Origin: an uncultured Clostridia bacterium
GTDB taxonomy: Bacteria > Bacillota > Clostridia > Oscillospirales > Ruminococcaceae
Assembly: GCA_944386805.1 (NCBI GenBank)
Contig: CALXCO010000014.1
Coordinates: forward strand, 1 to 58,963
DNA: 58,963 nucleotides
Reading direction: 5' to 3'
The notes under the pieces were generated by a model that saw nothing but the letters and a program-made list of their open reading frames with translations, ran no database searches and had not been told where the DNA came from. Position numbers and translations under genes: made by a program. Shown piece after piece: positions 45,180-53,996 of the stretch (its first letter is position 1; each line of letters starts with the position of its first letter).

Positions 45180-46112
45180 ATGACGACTGCAAACCAAAAC
45201 AACAGGCCATTATGGAAACGAATCTGGAGGAATAAATGGGTTTACGTTTTTCTCTTTCCAGGCATTGCGTATCTGATTCTGTTCAGCTACGTTCCGATGT
45301 ACGGACTGACGCTGGCCTTTAAGGATTTTAAAATCAGCGCCGGTATCTTTGGAAGCCCGTGGTCGGACCCGATTTATAAGAACTTCGTCACGATGGTCGG
45401 TCAGCCCGCCTTCTGGAGAGCGTTCTTTAACACCTTCCGGATGGGATTCTGGTACATCGTCACCGGGTTCCCGGCTCCCATTATCCTCGCGCTGCTGCTC
45501 AACGAGATGAAGGGCAATTACTACAAAAAGGTTTTGCAGACGGTCTATACCTTCCCGAACTTCCTGTCCTGGGTCATCATCGGCGGATTGATGACGACGC
45601 TGTTTTCGTCCGAAGGCTTCGTCAATATGATTATCCGGATGTGCGGCGGCCAGACCTACAACTTCCTGACCGACACCAGTCTGATTCGGCCGCTGCTCTA
45701 CGCCACCAACGTCTGGAAAGGCGCCGGATGGAGTGCAATCCTTTACCTGGCGGCGATGTCGGGCATCAGCCCGGAACTGTATGAGGCGGCTGAGGTCGAC
45801 GGCGCCAACCGCTTCCATAAGATGCTGTACGTCACCTGGCCCGGCATCAAACCGACTGCCGTAATCCTGCTGATTCTGGCGTTCGGCAGCATTATGAACA
45901 ACGGCTTCGACCAGATTTTGAACATGGTCAACCCGGTCGTTCAGGACGCAGCGGAAAACATCGATACCTATATCTACCGAAAAACTTTCCAGGATAAACC
46001 TGACTACGGATTCAGTACCGCAATGGGACTTTCCAAATCAATCATCAACTTTGTGTTCCTGCTGGCGGCCAATAAGATCGCCAAACTGATGGGTGAAGGC
46101 GGTGTAATGTGA
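45180..46112 (+). CDS. ABC sugar transporter permease, LplB type (third importer)
   Basis: A 310-residue permease with the standard LplB start: WKRIWRNKWVYVFLFPGIAY and FSYVPMYGLTLAFKDFKISAG. The EAA loop is YEAAEVDGANRFHKMLYVTW. About six membrane helices. TAGGAGG precedes the ATG. It is the first gene of a long operon and is more distant in sequence from the other two importers than they are from each other. Its stop overlaps the next start (TGATG). Confidence 0.9.
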   Translation: MTTANQNNRPLWKRIWRNKWVYVFLFPGIAYLILFSYVPMYGLTLAFKDFKISAGIFGSPWSDPIYKNFVTMVGQPAFWRAFFNTFRMGFWYIVTGFPAPIILALLLNEMKGNYYKKVLQTVYTFPNFLSWVIIGGLMTTLFSSEGFVNMIIRMCGGQTYNFLTDTSLIRPLLYATNVWKGAGWSAILYLAAMSGISPELYEAAEVDGANRFHKMLYVTWPGIKPTAVILLILAFGSIMNNGFDQILNMVNPVVQDAAENIDTYIYRKTFQDKPDYGFSTAMGLSKSIINFVFLLAANKIAKLMGEGGVM

Positions 46113-46993
46113 TGGAACTTGCAAAAAAGAGACATAAAAAAATTGAAGCGTTTGATGTGGTCAACCTGATCGTCCTGACCGCACTGCTGGTCATCGTACT
46201 GGTGCCCTTTTACCTGACGGTCGTCCAGTCCTTTATGACCCAGCAGGAATATATCATGAACACCAACACCCTCTGGCCCAAAGAACCGACCCTGGGCAAC
46301 TACCGCGATATCTTCGTCGGGTCGACGATGGTCCGCTCTTTCGGCAACAGCGTGTTCTATACCGTCTTCGGCGTCATCTTCAGCATGATCCTGACGACGA
46401 CCCTCGCGTATGGTCTTTCCAAAAGAAACTACCCCGGACGCGCGATCTTCCAGAATATGGTCATCTTTACGATGTACTTCAGCGGCGGCCTGATTCCGTT
46501 CTTCCTGCTGGTCAAACAGCTGGGCCTGATCAATACCCGCTGGTCGATTGTCATTCCTTCGGCACTGAGCATCTTCAATATGATCATCCTGCGCAACTTC
46601 TTTGAACAGCTCCCGCCTGACCTCGGCGAGGCTGCAACCCTCGACGGCGCCGGTCCGCTGCGTGTCTTCTGGCAGATCGACCTGCCGCTGGTCAAACCCG
46701 CGATGGCAACCCTCGTCCTGTTTTATGCGGTCGGACGCTGGAACGAATGGTTCAACGCCAGCCTGTTTCTGGGCAATGCCAAATACTGGCCGATGCAGCT
46801 GGAACTGCGCCAGATTCTCTGGTCCTCGACTTCGATTGTCGGCAATATCCCGCCCGAAGTCGGCCGCCCGTCTTTCTCCGAAGGGTTGAAGGCAGCGGCG
46901 GTTATGATTACCATGCTTCCGATTATGATGGTATACCCGTTCTTGCAGCGGTACTTCGTCAAAGGCGTTATGATCGGCGCCATCAAGTCCTGA
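46112..46993 (+). CDS. ABC sugar transporter permease, YtcP/AraQ type (third importer)
   Basis: A 293-residue permease that pairs with 45180-46112. ATG 46112 overlaps the previous stop; a GTG three bases earlier is also in frame. Helices include VVNLIVLTALLVIVLVPFYL; the EAA loop is LGEAATLDGAGPLRVFWQID; the C-terminus VQ-type block reads LQRYFVKGVMIGAIKS. It completes the membrane channel for the binding protein that follows. Confidence 0.9.
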   Translation: MELAKKRHKKIEAFDVVNLIVLTALLVIVLVPFYLTVVQSFMTQQEYIMNTNTLWPKEPTLGNYRDIFVGSTMVRSFGNSVFYTVFGVIFSMILTTTLAYGLSKRNYPGRAIFQNMVIFTMYFSGGLIPFFLLVKQLGLINTRWSIVIPSALSIFNMIILRNFFEQLPPDLGEAATLDGAGPLRVFWQIDLPLVKPAMATLVLFYAVGRWNEWFNASLFLGNAKYWPMQLELRQILWSSTSIVGNIPPEVGRPSFSEGLKAAAVMITMLPIMMVYPFLQRYFVKGVMIGAIKS

Positions 46994-47061
46994 TTCACGT
47001 TTATCCATTTTGCGCAGCAAAATTTTATGAAAACAGTTCAACAAATTTAAGGAGGATTCTT

Positions 47062-48702
47062 ATGAAAAAGCATCTGTTCAGCACCCTTCTGGCAGCGATG
47101 ATGGTTGCAACCTGCATGGCAGGCTGCGGCAACGACACGTCCGATTCTCAGTCTTCTCAGTCGTCGTCCACCGAAACTTCCGGTTCTGCCGACAGCTCTG
47201 CGGCTGAATCGGGCGACGCAGAAGCTGACCCCTATGCCGAACACCTGAGCTTTGAGGTGTTTACCATCGACGGGTCGGAAGACATGATGGACTACCCGCT
47301 GGTCAAGGAAGCCTGCGAAAAGTTCAACTTTGACTTTACGATTCAGCTGGTCGCATGGGACAACTGGGACGATGTCACCCGTACCCTCGCCGCAACCGAC
47401 AGCTTCCCCGAAGTTATCGCCTGGTACAACCTGAACTATTCGGAATATGTCGAGTGGGCACAGGAAGGCGTCTTTAAGGCACTCCCCAGTGATATGTCCG
47501 CTTACCCGAACCTCGAAGCACTGACCGAAAAGTACACCATCTTCCAGAAACTGCTGGTGGACGATCAGCTCTACGCTTTCCCCAAAATCAAAAACAACAA
47601 CCCCTATAATGAATACGATTCCTATATGTTTGCCTACCGCCGCGACTGGGCACAGGCAATGGGCCTCGATTACGAACCGGTTCAGGATATGACCTGGGAC
47701 GAATTCAAGGAATACCTCCAGAAGGTCAAGGAAGAAGACCCCGGTCAGCTGGGCGACAAACTCATCCCGTTCGACTTTGAAAACGGCGGCAACAGCTGGT
47801 GTGGTTTTGCCCGCAAGTGGAACCCCTATATTTCCGGTTACAAGATGGTCGACGGCCAGTATGTCTGGGGTGCTCCCGACCCCACCTCGATGGACGCCAT
47901 CAACGAGATCAAGGAACTGTATGATACCGGCCTGCTCGCAGTCGACAGCTATGTAGACGCCAACAACGCCGGCAGAGAACGTTTCCTCGCAGGCCGCAGC
48001 GCCGTCTTCTATGGCAACCTTGGCCCGTCTATCCTTCAGGAAACCGCCAACGATATGGTCAACAATATCGACGGCTTTGAGGAAGAAGACCTCGGCCTCT
48101 TTACCGTCAAGATGGAGGACGGCAAGTATGCTGTCTCCCAGATGGACGAATGGTGGGGCGCATTTGCCTTCAACCACTCCTGCCGTGATGAGGTCATGGA
48201 CCGCTGGCTGGCTGTCGGCAACTGGCTGCTGGAAAATGAGCAGATCGAGAAGTATGCCTACGGCGTCGAGGGCGAGGACTGGACCAAGGACGAAAACGGC
48301 AATGTCACCCTCAACTATACCGCGGAAGATGCTTCTGCCGGCGGTTCCAAAGCCTATATCACCAACCAGCGCACCTTCCAGAAGTTCTTCATCCTCGAAG
48401 GTCTGGACCTCTTCCTGGAAGGCAACCCCAACGCCAGCGATTATGTCATCAACGACCTGTTCAAGAAGAACATGGAAGTCTGGGAGAGCAACCCCAATTA
48501 TACTCCCAGCAACTATGACATCAGCTACTTCTCTTCTCCCGAAAAGGATGCGTTTGCTTCGACTCTGAACGGCACCTCCGACAACTTCATTCAGGCTGTC
48601 CTTTCGGACGACCCGCAGGCAACTTGGGACCAGTTCATCAAGGAAAACCAGGCACAGGCAGACAAGGCATGTGCTGAGATCAACGAAGTATTCGGCGAAT
48701 AA
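47062..48702 (+). CDS. extracellular solute-binding lipoprotein of the third importer
   Basis: A 546-residue binding lipoprotein. Signal peptide with lipobox MAGC (Cys22), a Ser-rich linker (about 25-55), then the binding fold (LSFEVFTIDGSEDMMDYPLV onward) with VTRTLAATDSFPEVIAW. AAGGAGG precedes the ATG. It is not close to the other two binding proteins, so this importer probably takes a different glycan. The hairpin behind it should give it more mRNA than the enzymes downstream. Confidence 0.88.
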   Translation: MKKHLFSTLLAAMMVATCMAGCGNDTSDSQSSQSSSTETSGSADSSAAESGDAEADPYAEHLSFEVFTIDGSEDMMDYPLVKEACEKFNFDFTIQLVAWDNWDDVTRTLAATDSFPEVIAWYNLNYSEYVEWAQEGVFKALPSDMSAYPNLEALTEKYTIFQKLLVDDQLYAFPKIKNNNPYNEYDSYMFAYRRDWAQAMGLDYEPVQDMTWDEFKEYLQKVKEEDPGQLGDKLIPFDFENGGNSWCGFARKWNPYISGYKMVDGQYVWGAPDPTSMDAINEIKELYDTGLLAVDSYVDANNAGRERFLAGRSAVFYGNLGPSILQETANDMVNNIDGFEEEDLGLFTVKMEDGKYAVSQMDEWWGAFAFNHSCRDEVMDRWLAVGNWLLENEQIEKYAYGVEGEDWTKDENGNVTLNYTAEDASAGGSKAYITNQRTFQKFFILEGLDLFLEGNPNASDYVINDLFKKNMEVWESNPNYTPSNYDISYFSSPEKDAFASTLNGTSDNFIQAVLSDDPQATWDQFIKENQAQADKACAEINEVFGE

Positions 48703-48724
48703 GCGCCTGCTTCCAGTATCATAC

Positions 48725-48754
48725 AGAGCGTTTCGAGCTTTCGGAACGCTCTTT
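48725..48754 (+). terminator. partial terminator after the binding-protein gene
   Basis: AGAGCGTTTCGA pairs with TCGGAACGCTCT, followed only by TTTACC. It probably lets some transcription through to the enzyme genes. Confidence 0.6.
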
Positions 48755-48776
48755 ACCATTGACAGGGGAGTTTGTG

Positions 48777-51359
48777 ATGTGTAAAAACAGATATGATCTG
48801 TCTGCCTGCCACTGGCAGATAAAGGGAACGGCTCCATACGTTCCGTTTCGCGAAAACAGTATGGAAACCGGCAAACCATTGGAGGGAATTACCGGCTGGA
48901 TTCCTGCCGATGTCCCCGGCGGTGTCTCGCTGGCGCTCTACCGCGCCGGGTACCTTCCGCACCCGTACTGGGGAATGAACAGCCTGCAATGCGAGTGGGT
49001 CGAAAATAAATGGTGGATTTATCAGACACAGCTCCTGCTCCCGGAAATGTCCGGGGAGCGGGTCCGACTGGACTTTGACGGGGTCGATTATGCCTGCTCG
49101 GTCTACTGGGACGGCAGGCTGCTGGGTGAACATACCGGGATGTTTGAGCCGTTCGGGTTTGACGTGACCGAGTATTACCAGCCGGGCAGCCTGGTCACCA
49201 TCCGGGTCCTGATTCAGCATGCGCCCGATGAAATGGGCCAGATCGGCAAAACCAGCGAAACTTTTACCCAGAAAAGCCGCTTTAACTATAAGTGGGATTT
49301 CTCCACCCGTCTGGTCAATCTGGGCATCTGGCAGAAAGCGTATCTGACCTTCTGGGATGGCATTGAACTGACCGACCTGTTTGTCCGGGGAGAACCGGTC
49401 GATCAGGAACAGGGGGTGATCCATATCACCGGCGGCATCGATGGGGAATATGCCGGCCGGCATCTGACCGTCAAGGCAGCCTGCCGCCTGCATCAGCAGG
49501 CTGCGGGAGAAAGCTGGGCAGAAATCCAGGAGGACGGACGTTTTTCGGTCCTGATTCCGGTCAGCTATCCACAGCTATGGTACCCGAATGGACTGGGAGA
49601 ACAGCCGCTGTATGATCTGACGCTGGAGTTATATGAAGGAGAGCGGCTGCTGGACCGTTATCAGCAGCCGGTGGGCATCCGGAGCGTGGTCTGTGTCCAA
49701 AACGACGACCCGCCTGCCGGTGCAAGACCGTATCTGTTTGTCGTCAACGGAAAACGGATGTATGTCAAGGGCGTCAATATCACGCCGCTTGACCATATTT
49801 ATGGGGATGTCCCGCCGGAACAGGTCTATGAAACCCTCCGTCGGGCAAAAGAGATGAACTGCAATCTGGTCCAGATTTGGGGCGGCGGACTGATTGAGAC
49901 CGAGACGTTTTATGATGCCTGTGACCGGCTGGGACTGCTGGTCTGGCAGGAGTTTATCCAGTCCAGTTCCGGTATCGACAATATCCCGTCCGAAAAGCCT
50001 GCATTCCTTTCGCTGCTCAAAAAGAGCAGCGAGGCGGCTGTCCGCCAAAAACGCAACCACCCCTCTCTCGCTGTCTGGAGTGGAGGCAATGAACTGATGG
50101 AGGCAGACCGGACACCCTGTACCGAAGAAAACCCCAATATCCGTATGCTGCATGAGATTGTCCGCCGTCTGGACCCGGAGCGTGTATTCCTGCCGACGTC
50201 GGCGTCCGGTCCCAGCGAGTTTATCAGCCGGATTCCCGGCCACAGCCATGATGTCCACGGCTGGTGGCAGTATCAGGGCAATCCCGGTCAGTATCAGTTC
50301 TTTGGCGGGTCGGACAGTTTGTTCCACAGCGAGTTCGGGTGTGATGGGATGTCGTCGGTGGCTTCACTGAAAAAAATCCTGCCTCCCGATGAGCTGCGTC
50401 CGGTCCCGATGCGGGAGGACGATGTCTGGCGGTTCCATGGGGACTGGTGGTGCACCTACCAGCGTGAGACCGAGATGTTCGGTGAATGGAGCGGGCTGGA
50501 ACAGTATGTCGCATGCAGCCAGTGGATGCAGGCCGAGGGACTGCGGTATATTCTGGAGGCAAACAGAAGGCGTGCTTTCCACAACAGCGGCAGTATTATC
50601 TGGCAGCTGAACGAGCCCTGGCCGAATATCTCCTGCACCAACCTGCTGGAATACCATGGCGCCGCCAAAATGGCGTATTTCTGGGCAAGGGACGCGTTCG
50701 CAGCGGTGCACCCGGTCTTCGATTATCACAAACTGGATGTTGCGCACGGTGAGTGTTTGTCCGGCAGGCTGACCATCTTACGGGATGCGCCGATTGAACA
50801 GGCCGGTACACTCCGGGCAGAAATCTTTGACCTGCATGGCAAACGATGGTTTGACAAAGAATACTGCCGTGTATGGGTAACCGAGGCGGCGGAGGAGATG
50901 GGGAAACTCAGCTGGATTGTACCGGAAACGCTGGATGGGGTCTTTATGCTGCGGCTGACGGCGACGGTGGACGGGATTTGCTACCCGAATACCTATTACT
51001 TTACGACACAGCCGCTCCACCCTTACGCCGATGCACTGCACCAAACCGGCGCCGTGCTGGAAGGAACTGCGGTACCTCAGTCTGAAAGCTGTTATATAGT
51101 AGAAATCCGCAATTCCGGAACGGCTGCGGCACTTCATATCTGCATTTCCGACCAGACCGACGCTTATCTGCTGGACATGGAGGACAACTTCTTCACGCTG
51201 CTGCCGGGAGAAATCAAACAGGTCAGGGTCGGTTTCCGAAAGAAATTCCGCTTTGGGTTTGACGAGAACGTCGGCCTGACCGCAACGGCGCCTGTTTTGC
51301 AGGCATACTGCCTGACTGGGGAAGGCGCCGTGCTGGAGACACGGAAGGAGAAGATGTGA
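48777..51359 (+). CDS. glycoside hydrolase family 2, beta-mannosidase-like
   Basis: A 860-residue exo-glycosidase. N-terminal sandwich (about 40-200, with WVENKWWIYQTQLLLP and FDGVDYACSVYWDG), an immunoglobulin-like domain, and the TIM barrel from about 310 (VNGKRMYVKGVNITPLD). Catalytic acid/base is Glu439 in WSGGNELME; nucleophile Glu519 in FHSEFGCDG. The layout and the SGGNE motif fit GH2 beta-mannosidases more than galactosidases. It has no signal peptide and acts on imported oligosaccharides. ATG 48777 follows AGGGGAG; GTG 48774 and TTG 48759 are in frame but badly spaced. Its stop overlaps the sulfatase start. Confidence 0.85.
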   Translation: MCKNRYDLSACHWQIKGTAPYVPFRENSMETGKPLEGITGWIPADVPGGVSLALYRAGYLPHPYWGMNSLQCEWVENKWWIYQTQLLLPEMSGERVRLDFDGVDYACSVYWDGRLLGEHTGMFEPFGFDVTEYYQPGSLVTIRVLIQHAPDEMGQIGKTSETFTQKSRFNYKWDFSTRLVNLGIWQKAYLTFWDGIELTDLFVRGEPVDQEQGVIHITGGIDGEYAGRHLTVKAACRLHQQAAGESWAEIQEDGRFSVLIPVSYPQLWYPNGLGEQPLYDLTLELYEGERLLDRYQQPVGIRSVVCVQNDDPPAGARPYLFVVNGKRMYVKGVNITPLDHIYGDVPPEQVYETLRRAKEMNCNLVQIWGGGLIETETFYDACDRLGLLVWQEFIQSSSGIDNIPSEKPAFLSLLKKSSEAAVRQKRNHPSLAVWSGGNELMEADRTPCTEENPNIRMLHEIVRRLDPERVFLPTSASGPSEFISRIPGHSHDVHGWWQYQGNPGQYQFFGGSDSLFHSEFGCDGMSSVASLKKILPPDELRPVPMREDDVWRFHGDWWCTYQRETEMFGEWSGLEQYVACSQWMQAEGLRYILEANRRRAFHNSGSIIWQLNEPWPNISCTNLLEYHGAAKMAYFWARDAFAAVHPVFDYHKLDVAHGECLSGRLTILRDAPIEQAGTLRAEIFDLHGKRWFDKEYCRVWVTEAAEEMGKLSWIVPETLDGVFMLRLTATVDGICYPNTYYFTTQPLHPYADALHQTGAVLEGTAVPQSESCYIVEIRNSGTAAALHICISDQTDAYLLDMEDNFFTLLPGEIKQVRVGFRKKFRFGFDENVGLTATAPVLQAYCLTGEGAVLETRKEKM

Positions 51360-52783
51360 TGCACAAAAGTACACCCGAACAGCCGAATATCCTGCTCATC
51401 CTGACCGACCAGCTCCGGCGTACCGGCCTTGGCTGCTATGGCAATCCCGACGTACAGACCCCGGTCCTTGACCGGCTGTGCCGGGATGGGCTGCGGTTTA
51501 ACCACAGCGTGTCGGTCTGCCCGGTCTGCGCACCCTGCCGTGCGACCGTCCAGACCGGGCTGTACCCTCATCAGCATGGGGTCCAGGGAAACGGGGATTT
51601 GTTTGAACCCCATTCCAAAGGTCTGGCAGAATACTTTAACCGGGCAGGGTACCAGACCTGCTTTGTCGGCAAGTCCCATTTCGGCCGGGATGAAATCGAG
51701 GAAAAGGACGGCTGGGTCCGTCCTGAACACCGGATGGGCTGGCAGTACTGGTACGGCACCGGCGGCGACCATCATTATGATACGCCGGTCTATGACCGCG
51801 ACGGCAATCTCGATACCCGTTATTTTGGCCAGTACGGCGCGTCTGTCCGTACCCGGCTTGCCGCCGGGTTTATCCGCAATAGCCGCGGACCCTGGCTGCT
51901 CCAGCTCAATTACAGCGAACCCCATGTCGCGACAATGCCAGCCCTCTATCAGCTGCCTGCCACCAGAGAACGGGTGCGGGTGCTGAATGACAAGCTGCAC
52001 CTTGGAATGACCGAAGAAATGCTCTCCAACCCAAACCCGCTGAGCTTTTATGATACCATCCCACAGCACCTGCTGACCCAGCTGCTCCCACAGCCCTATC
52101 TCGACCGGTACGACGCCGATAAACTCACACTCGACCCCAATGTCCCGGAAGCATATGCCCGGCTGACCCGGCTGTTTTTAAAGGAATATTACGCGATGGT
52201 CAGCTGTGTCGACGATGAGGTCGGCAAGATCATCGGCCTGCTGCGGGAATGCGGCCAGCTGGAACGCACGATCATTATTTTTACGTCCGACCACGGCGAT
52301 ATGCTCAGCAACGGCTACCTCCGGTTCAAGGGCGTCCCGTATCAGAACGCCTACCGTGTCCCGATGATTGTCTGCGGACCGGGAGTGGCGCATGGGGAGA
52401 CCGACGCGGTGTTCAATTCGGTCGACCTCTTCCCGACGTTATTGGAGCTTGCCGGAATCGACGGCGGCGAACATCTGCCCGGTGTGTCTGCGGCAAAGGT
52501 GATCTGGGGCGAGGAAAACAGCAGTCAGCCGGATGTCCTTGTTGGACTGGCGTCCTGGCGCGGACTCTATAACGGCCGGTATTTTTACTCAGTCGACAAC
52601 CGGTCCGGACAGGTCGTCCCGGTCAAACTGATCGATATCGCCGCTGACCCTTACGACCAGCACAACCTGCTCAATGACCCGGCTTGCCGGAATATTGCAA
52701 TGACAATGCACAGCCGTCTGATCGACCGGCTGAAAAGGGTGGGAGATACCCGGTTTTTGCAGGACAGGAGGAATTCATCATGA
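51359..52783 (+). CDS. sulfatase, formylglycine-dependent
   Basis: A 474-residue arylsulfatase-family enzyme (alkaline phosphatase superfamily). It has ILLILTDQLRRTGLGCYGNP with the first metal-binding Asp. The modification motif is CAPCRATVQTG: Cys57 is the residue turned into formylglycine and Arg61 is conserved, but the usual Ser of CxPSR is Cys60. FTSDHGDMLSNG supplies the second Asp-His metal pair, and GKSHFG a catalytic Lys-His. No signal peptide: desulfation happens in the cytoplasm after import. ATG 51359 overlaps the GH2 stop (TGATG). A maturase (anSME) is not in the window and must come from elsewhere. Confidence 0.85.
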   Translation: MHKSTPEQPNILLILTDQLRRTGLGCYGNPDVQTPVLDRLCRDGLRFNHSVSVCPVCAPCRATVQTGLYPHQHGVQGNGDLFEPHSKGLAEYFNRAGYQTCFVGKSHFGRDEIEEKDGWVRPEHRMGWQYWYGTGGDHHYDTPVYDRDGNLDTRYFGQYGASVRTRLAAGFIRNSRGPWLLQLNYSEPHVATMPALYQLPATRERVRVLNDKLHLGMTEEMLSNPNPLSFYDTIPQHLLTQLLPQPYLDRYDADKLTLDPNVPEAYARLTRLFLKEYYAMVSCVDDEVGKIIGLLRECGQLERTIIIFTSDHGDMLSNGYLRFKGVPYQNAYRVPMIVCGPGVAHGETDAVFNSVDLFPTLLELAGIDGGEHLPGVSAAKVIWGEENSSQPDVLVGLASWRGLYNGRYFYSVDNRSGQVVPVKLIDIAADPYDQHNLLNDPACRNIAMTMHSRLIDRLKRVGDTRFLQDRRNSS

Positions 52784-53925
52784 CATTACATACCATTCCC
52801 ATTACGATGTGGGACTTTTCGTGGATTGAACGCCAGTGGAGCGGCGCAGGGTTCGAGGACTGGGACCTCGCACTCCGGGAACTGACCGAACGCGGCTATG
52901 AAGCGGTGCGGATTGACGCCTTTCCGCATCTGATCGCAGAGGACCCGGAACGGGTATGGACGCTGCTGCCGGTCTGGTACTCCAACGATTGGGGCAGTCC
53001 GTATATCAACCAGGTCAAACTCTGCCCGGCACTGGTCAAGTTTATCCGCAAATGCCGCGAGTACGGCGTCAAGGTCGGGCTGTCCAGCTGGTACCGGGAA
53101 GACCCCGACAATATCCGGATGAAAATCAAGTCTCCCGAAAAAATGGCCCAGAACTGGATTGCCGTCCTCAAACTGCTCAAACGGGAAGGGGTATTGGACC
53201 AGATTCTCTACCTCGACCTCTGCAATGAATGGCCGGGCAACCTCTGGGCGCCCTTCTTCGAGAATGACCCGCCGGACGCCGGGTGGAGCGCATGGAATAC
53301 CAAAGCTTCGATGGACTATATGCGCCGTGCCGTCGAATGTATCCGGGAACAGTTCCCGGAGATTCCGCTCTGCTTCTCGATGGACAACATCACAATGGAC
53401 CACTATAAACAAAATCACCTCGACTTCTTCGACCTGATCGAACACCATATCTGGATGGCCAAACTCAACAACAACGAGTTTTATAACTGCGTCGGCAACG
53501 CCAAAAACGGCCGGTTCTCCGAGGAACCTTACCACCTGCTCGCAAAGCATGCCTATCATGTCTACAGCGAACGTCCCGATTACTGGAAAGCATTGCTCAA
53601 ACAGGGCATTCGTGATCTTGCGCAGGTGTCGGCCGAACAGGGCCTGCCGCTTGCGACGACCGAATGCTGGGGTATCGTCGATTATAAGGATTACCCGATG
53701 CTGCGCTGGGACTGGGTGCAGGAGCTGTGCAAGCTCGGCGTCGAGACGGCACTCCAGACCGGTCGCTGGGTGATGGCAGCGACCAGCAATTTTGCGGCAC
53801 CTCAGTTTGTCGGAATGTGGCGGGACGTCGAGTGGCACCGCAGCCTGACCGGTCAGATGAAACAGACGGCCCTCGATGAACATCTGGTCAATGACCGCCT
53901 GAAAAAACGGCTGCTGCTTCCCTGA
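52780..53925 (+). CDS. cellulase-like TIM-barrel glycosidase
   Basis: A 381-residue (beta/alpha)8 enzyme of the cellulase-like group (clan GH-A). Likely acid/base is Glu150 in DLCNEWPG and nucleophile Glu295 in TTECWG. ITMWDFSWIERQWSG near the start is typical of this group. The ATG overlaps the sulfatase stop (ATGA), with AGGAGG upstream. It lacks a signal peptide, so it attacks small oligosaccharides released from the sulfated substrate. Linkage specificity is not readable from the sequence. Confidence 0.75.
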   Translation: MTLHTIPITMWDFSWIERQWSGAGFEDWDLALRELTERGYEAVRIDAFPHLIAEDPERVWTLLPVWYSNDWGSPYINQVKLCPALVKFIRKCREYGVKVGLSSWYREDPDNIRMKIKSPEKMAQNWIAVLKLLKREGVLDQILYLDLCNEWPGNLWAPFFENDPPDAGWSAWNTKASMDYMRRAVECIREQFPEIPLCFSMDNITMDHYKQNHLDFFDLIEHHIWMAKLNNNEFYNCVGNAKNGRFSEEPYHLLAKHAYHVYSERPDYWKALLKQGIRDLAQVSAEQGLPLATTECWGIVDYKDYPMLRWDWVQELCKLGVETALQTGRWVMAATSNFAAPQFVGMWRDVEWHRSLTGQMKQTALDEHLVNDRLKKRLLLP

Positions 53926-53945
53926 TGGGTGAAACAGGACCCGAT

Positions 53946-53970
53946 GCCCGCCGTCCGGCAGACGGCGGGC
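53946..53970 (+). promoter_or_regulatory. intercistronic hairpin
   Basis: GCCCGCCGTC-cggca-GACGGCGGGC is a perfect 10-bp GC stem, followed only by TTTGG. It may stabilise the upstream mRNA or trim expression of the following genes. Confidence 0.55.
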
Positions 53971-53996
53971 TTTGGACGAAAGGAGCGCGTGATTTG

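Noticed and set aside
47047-48879. 610-codon minus-strand frame opposite the third binding protein
   Set aside because: Antisense shadow; the plus-strand gene is unambiguous.
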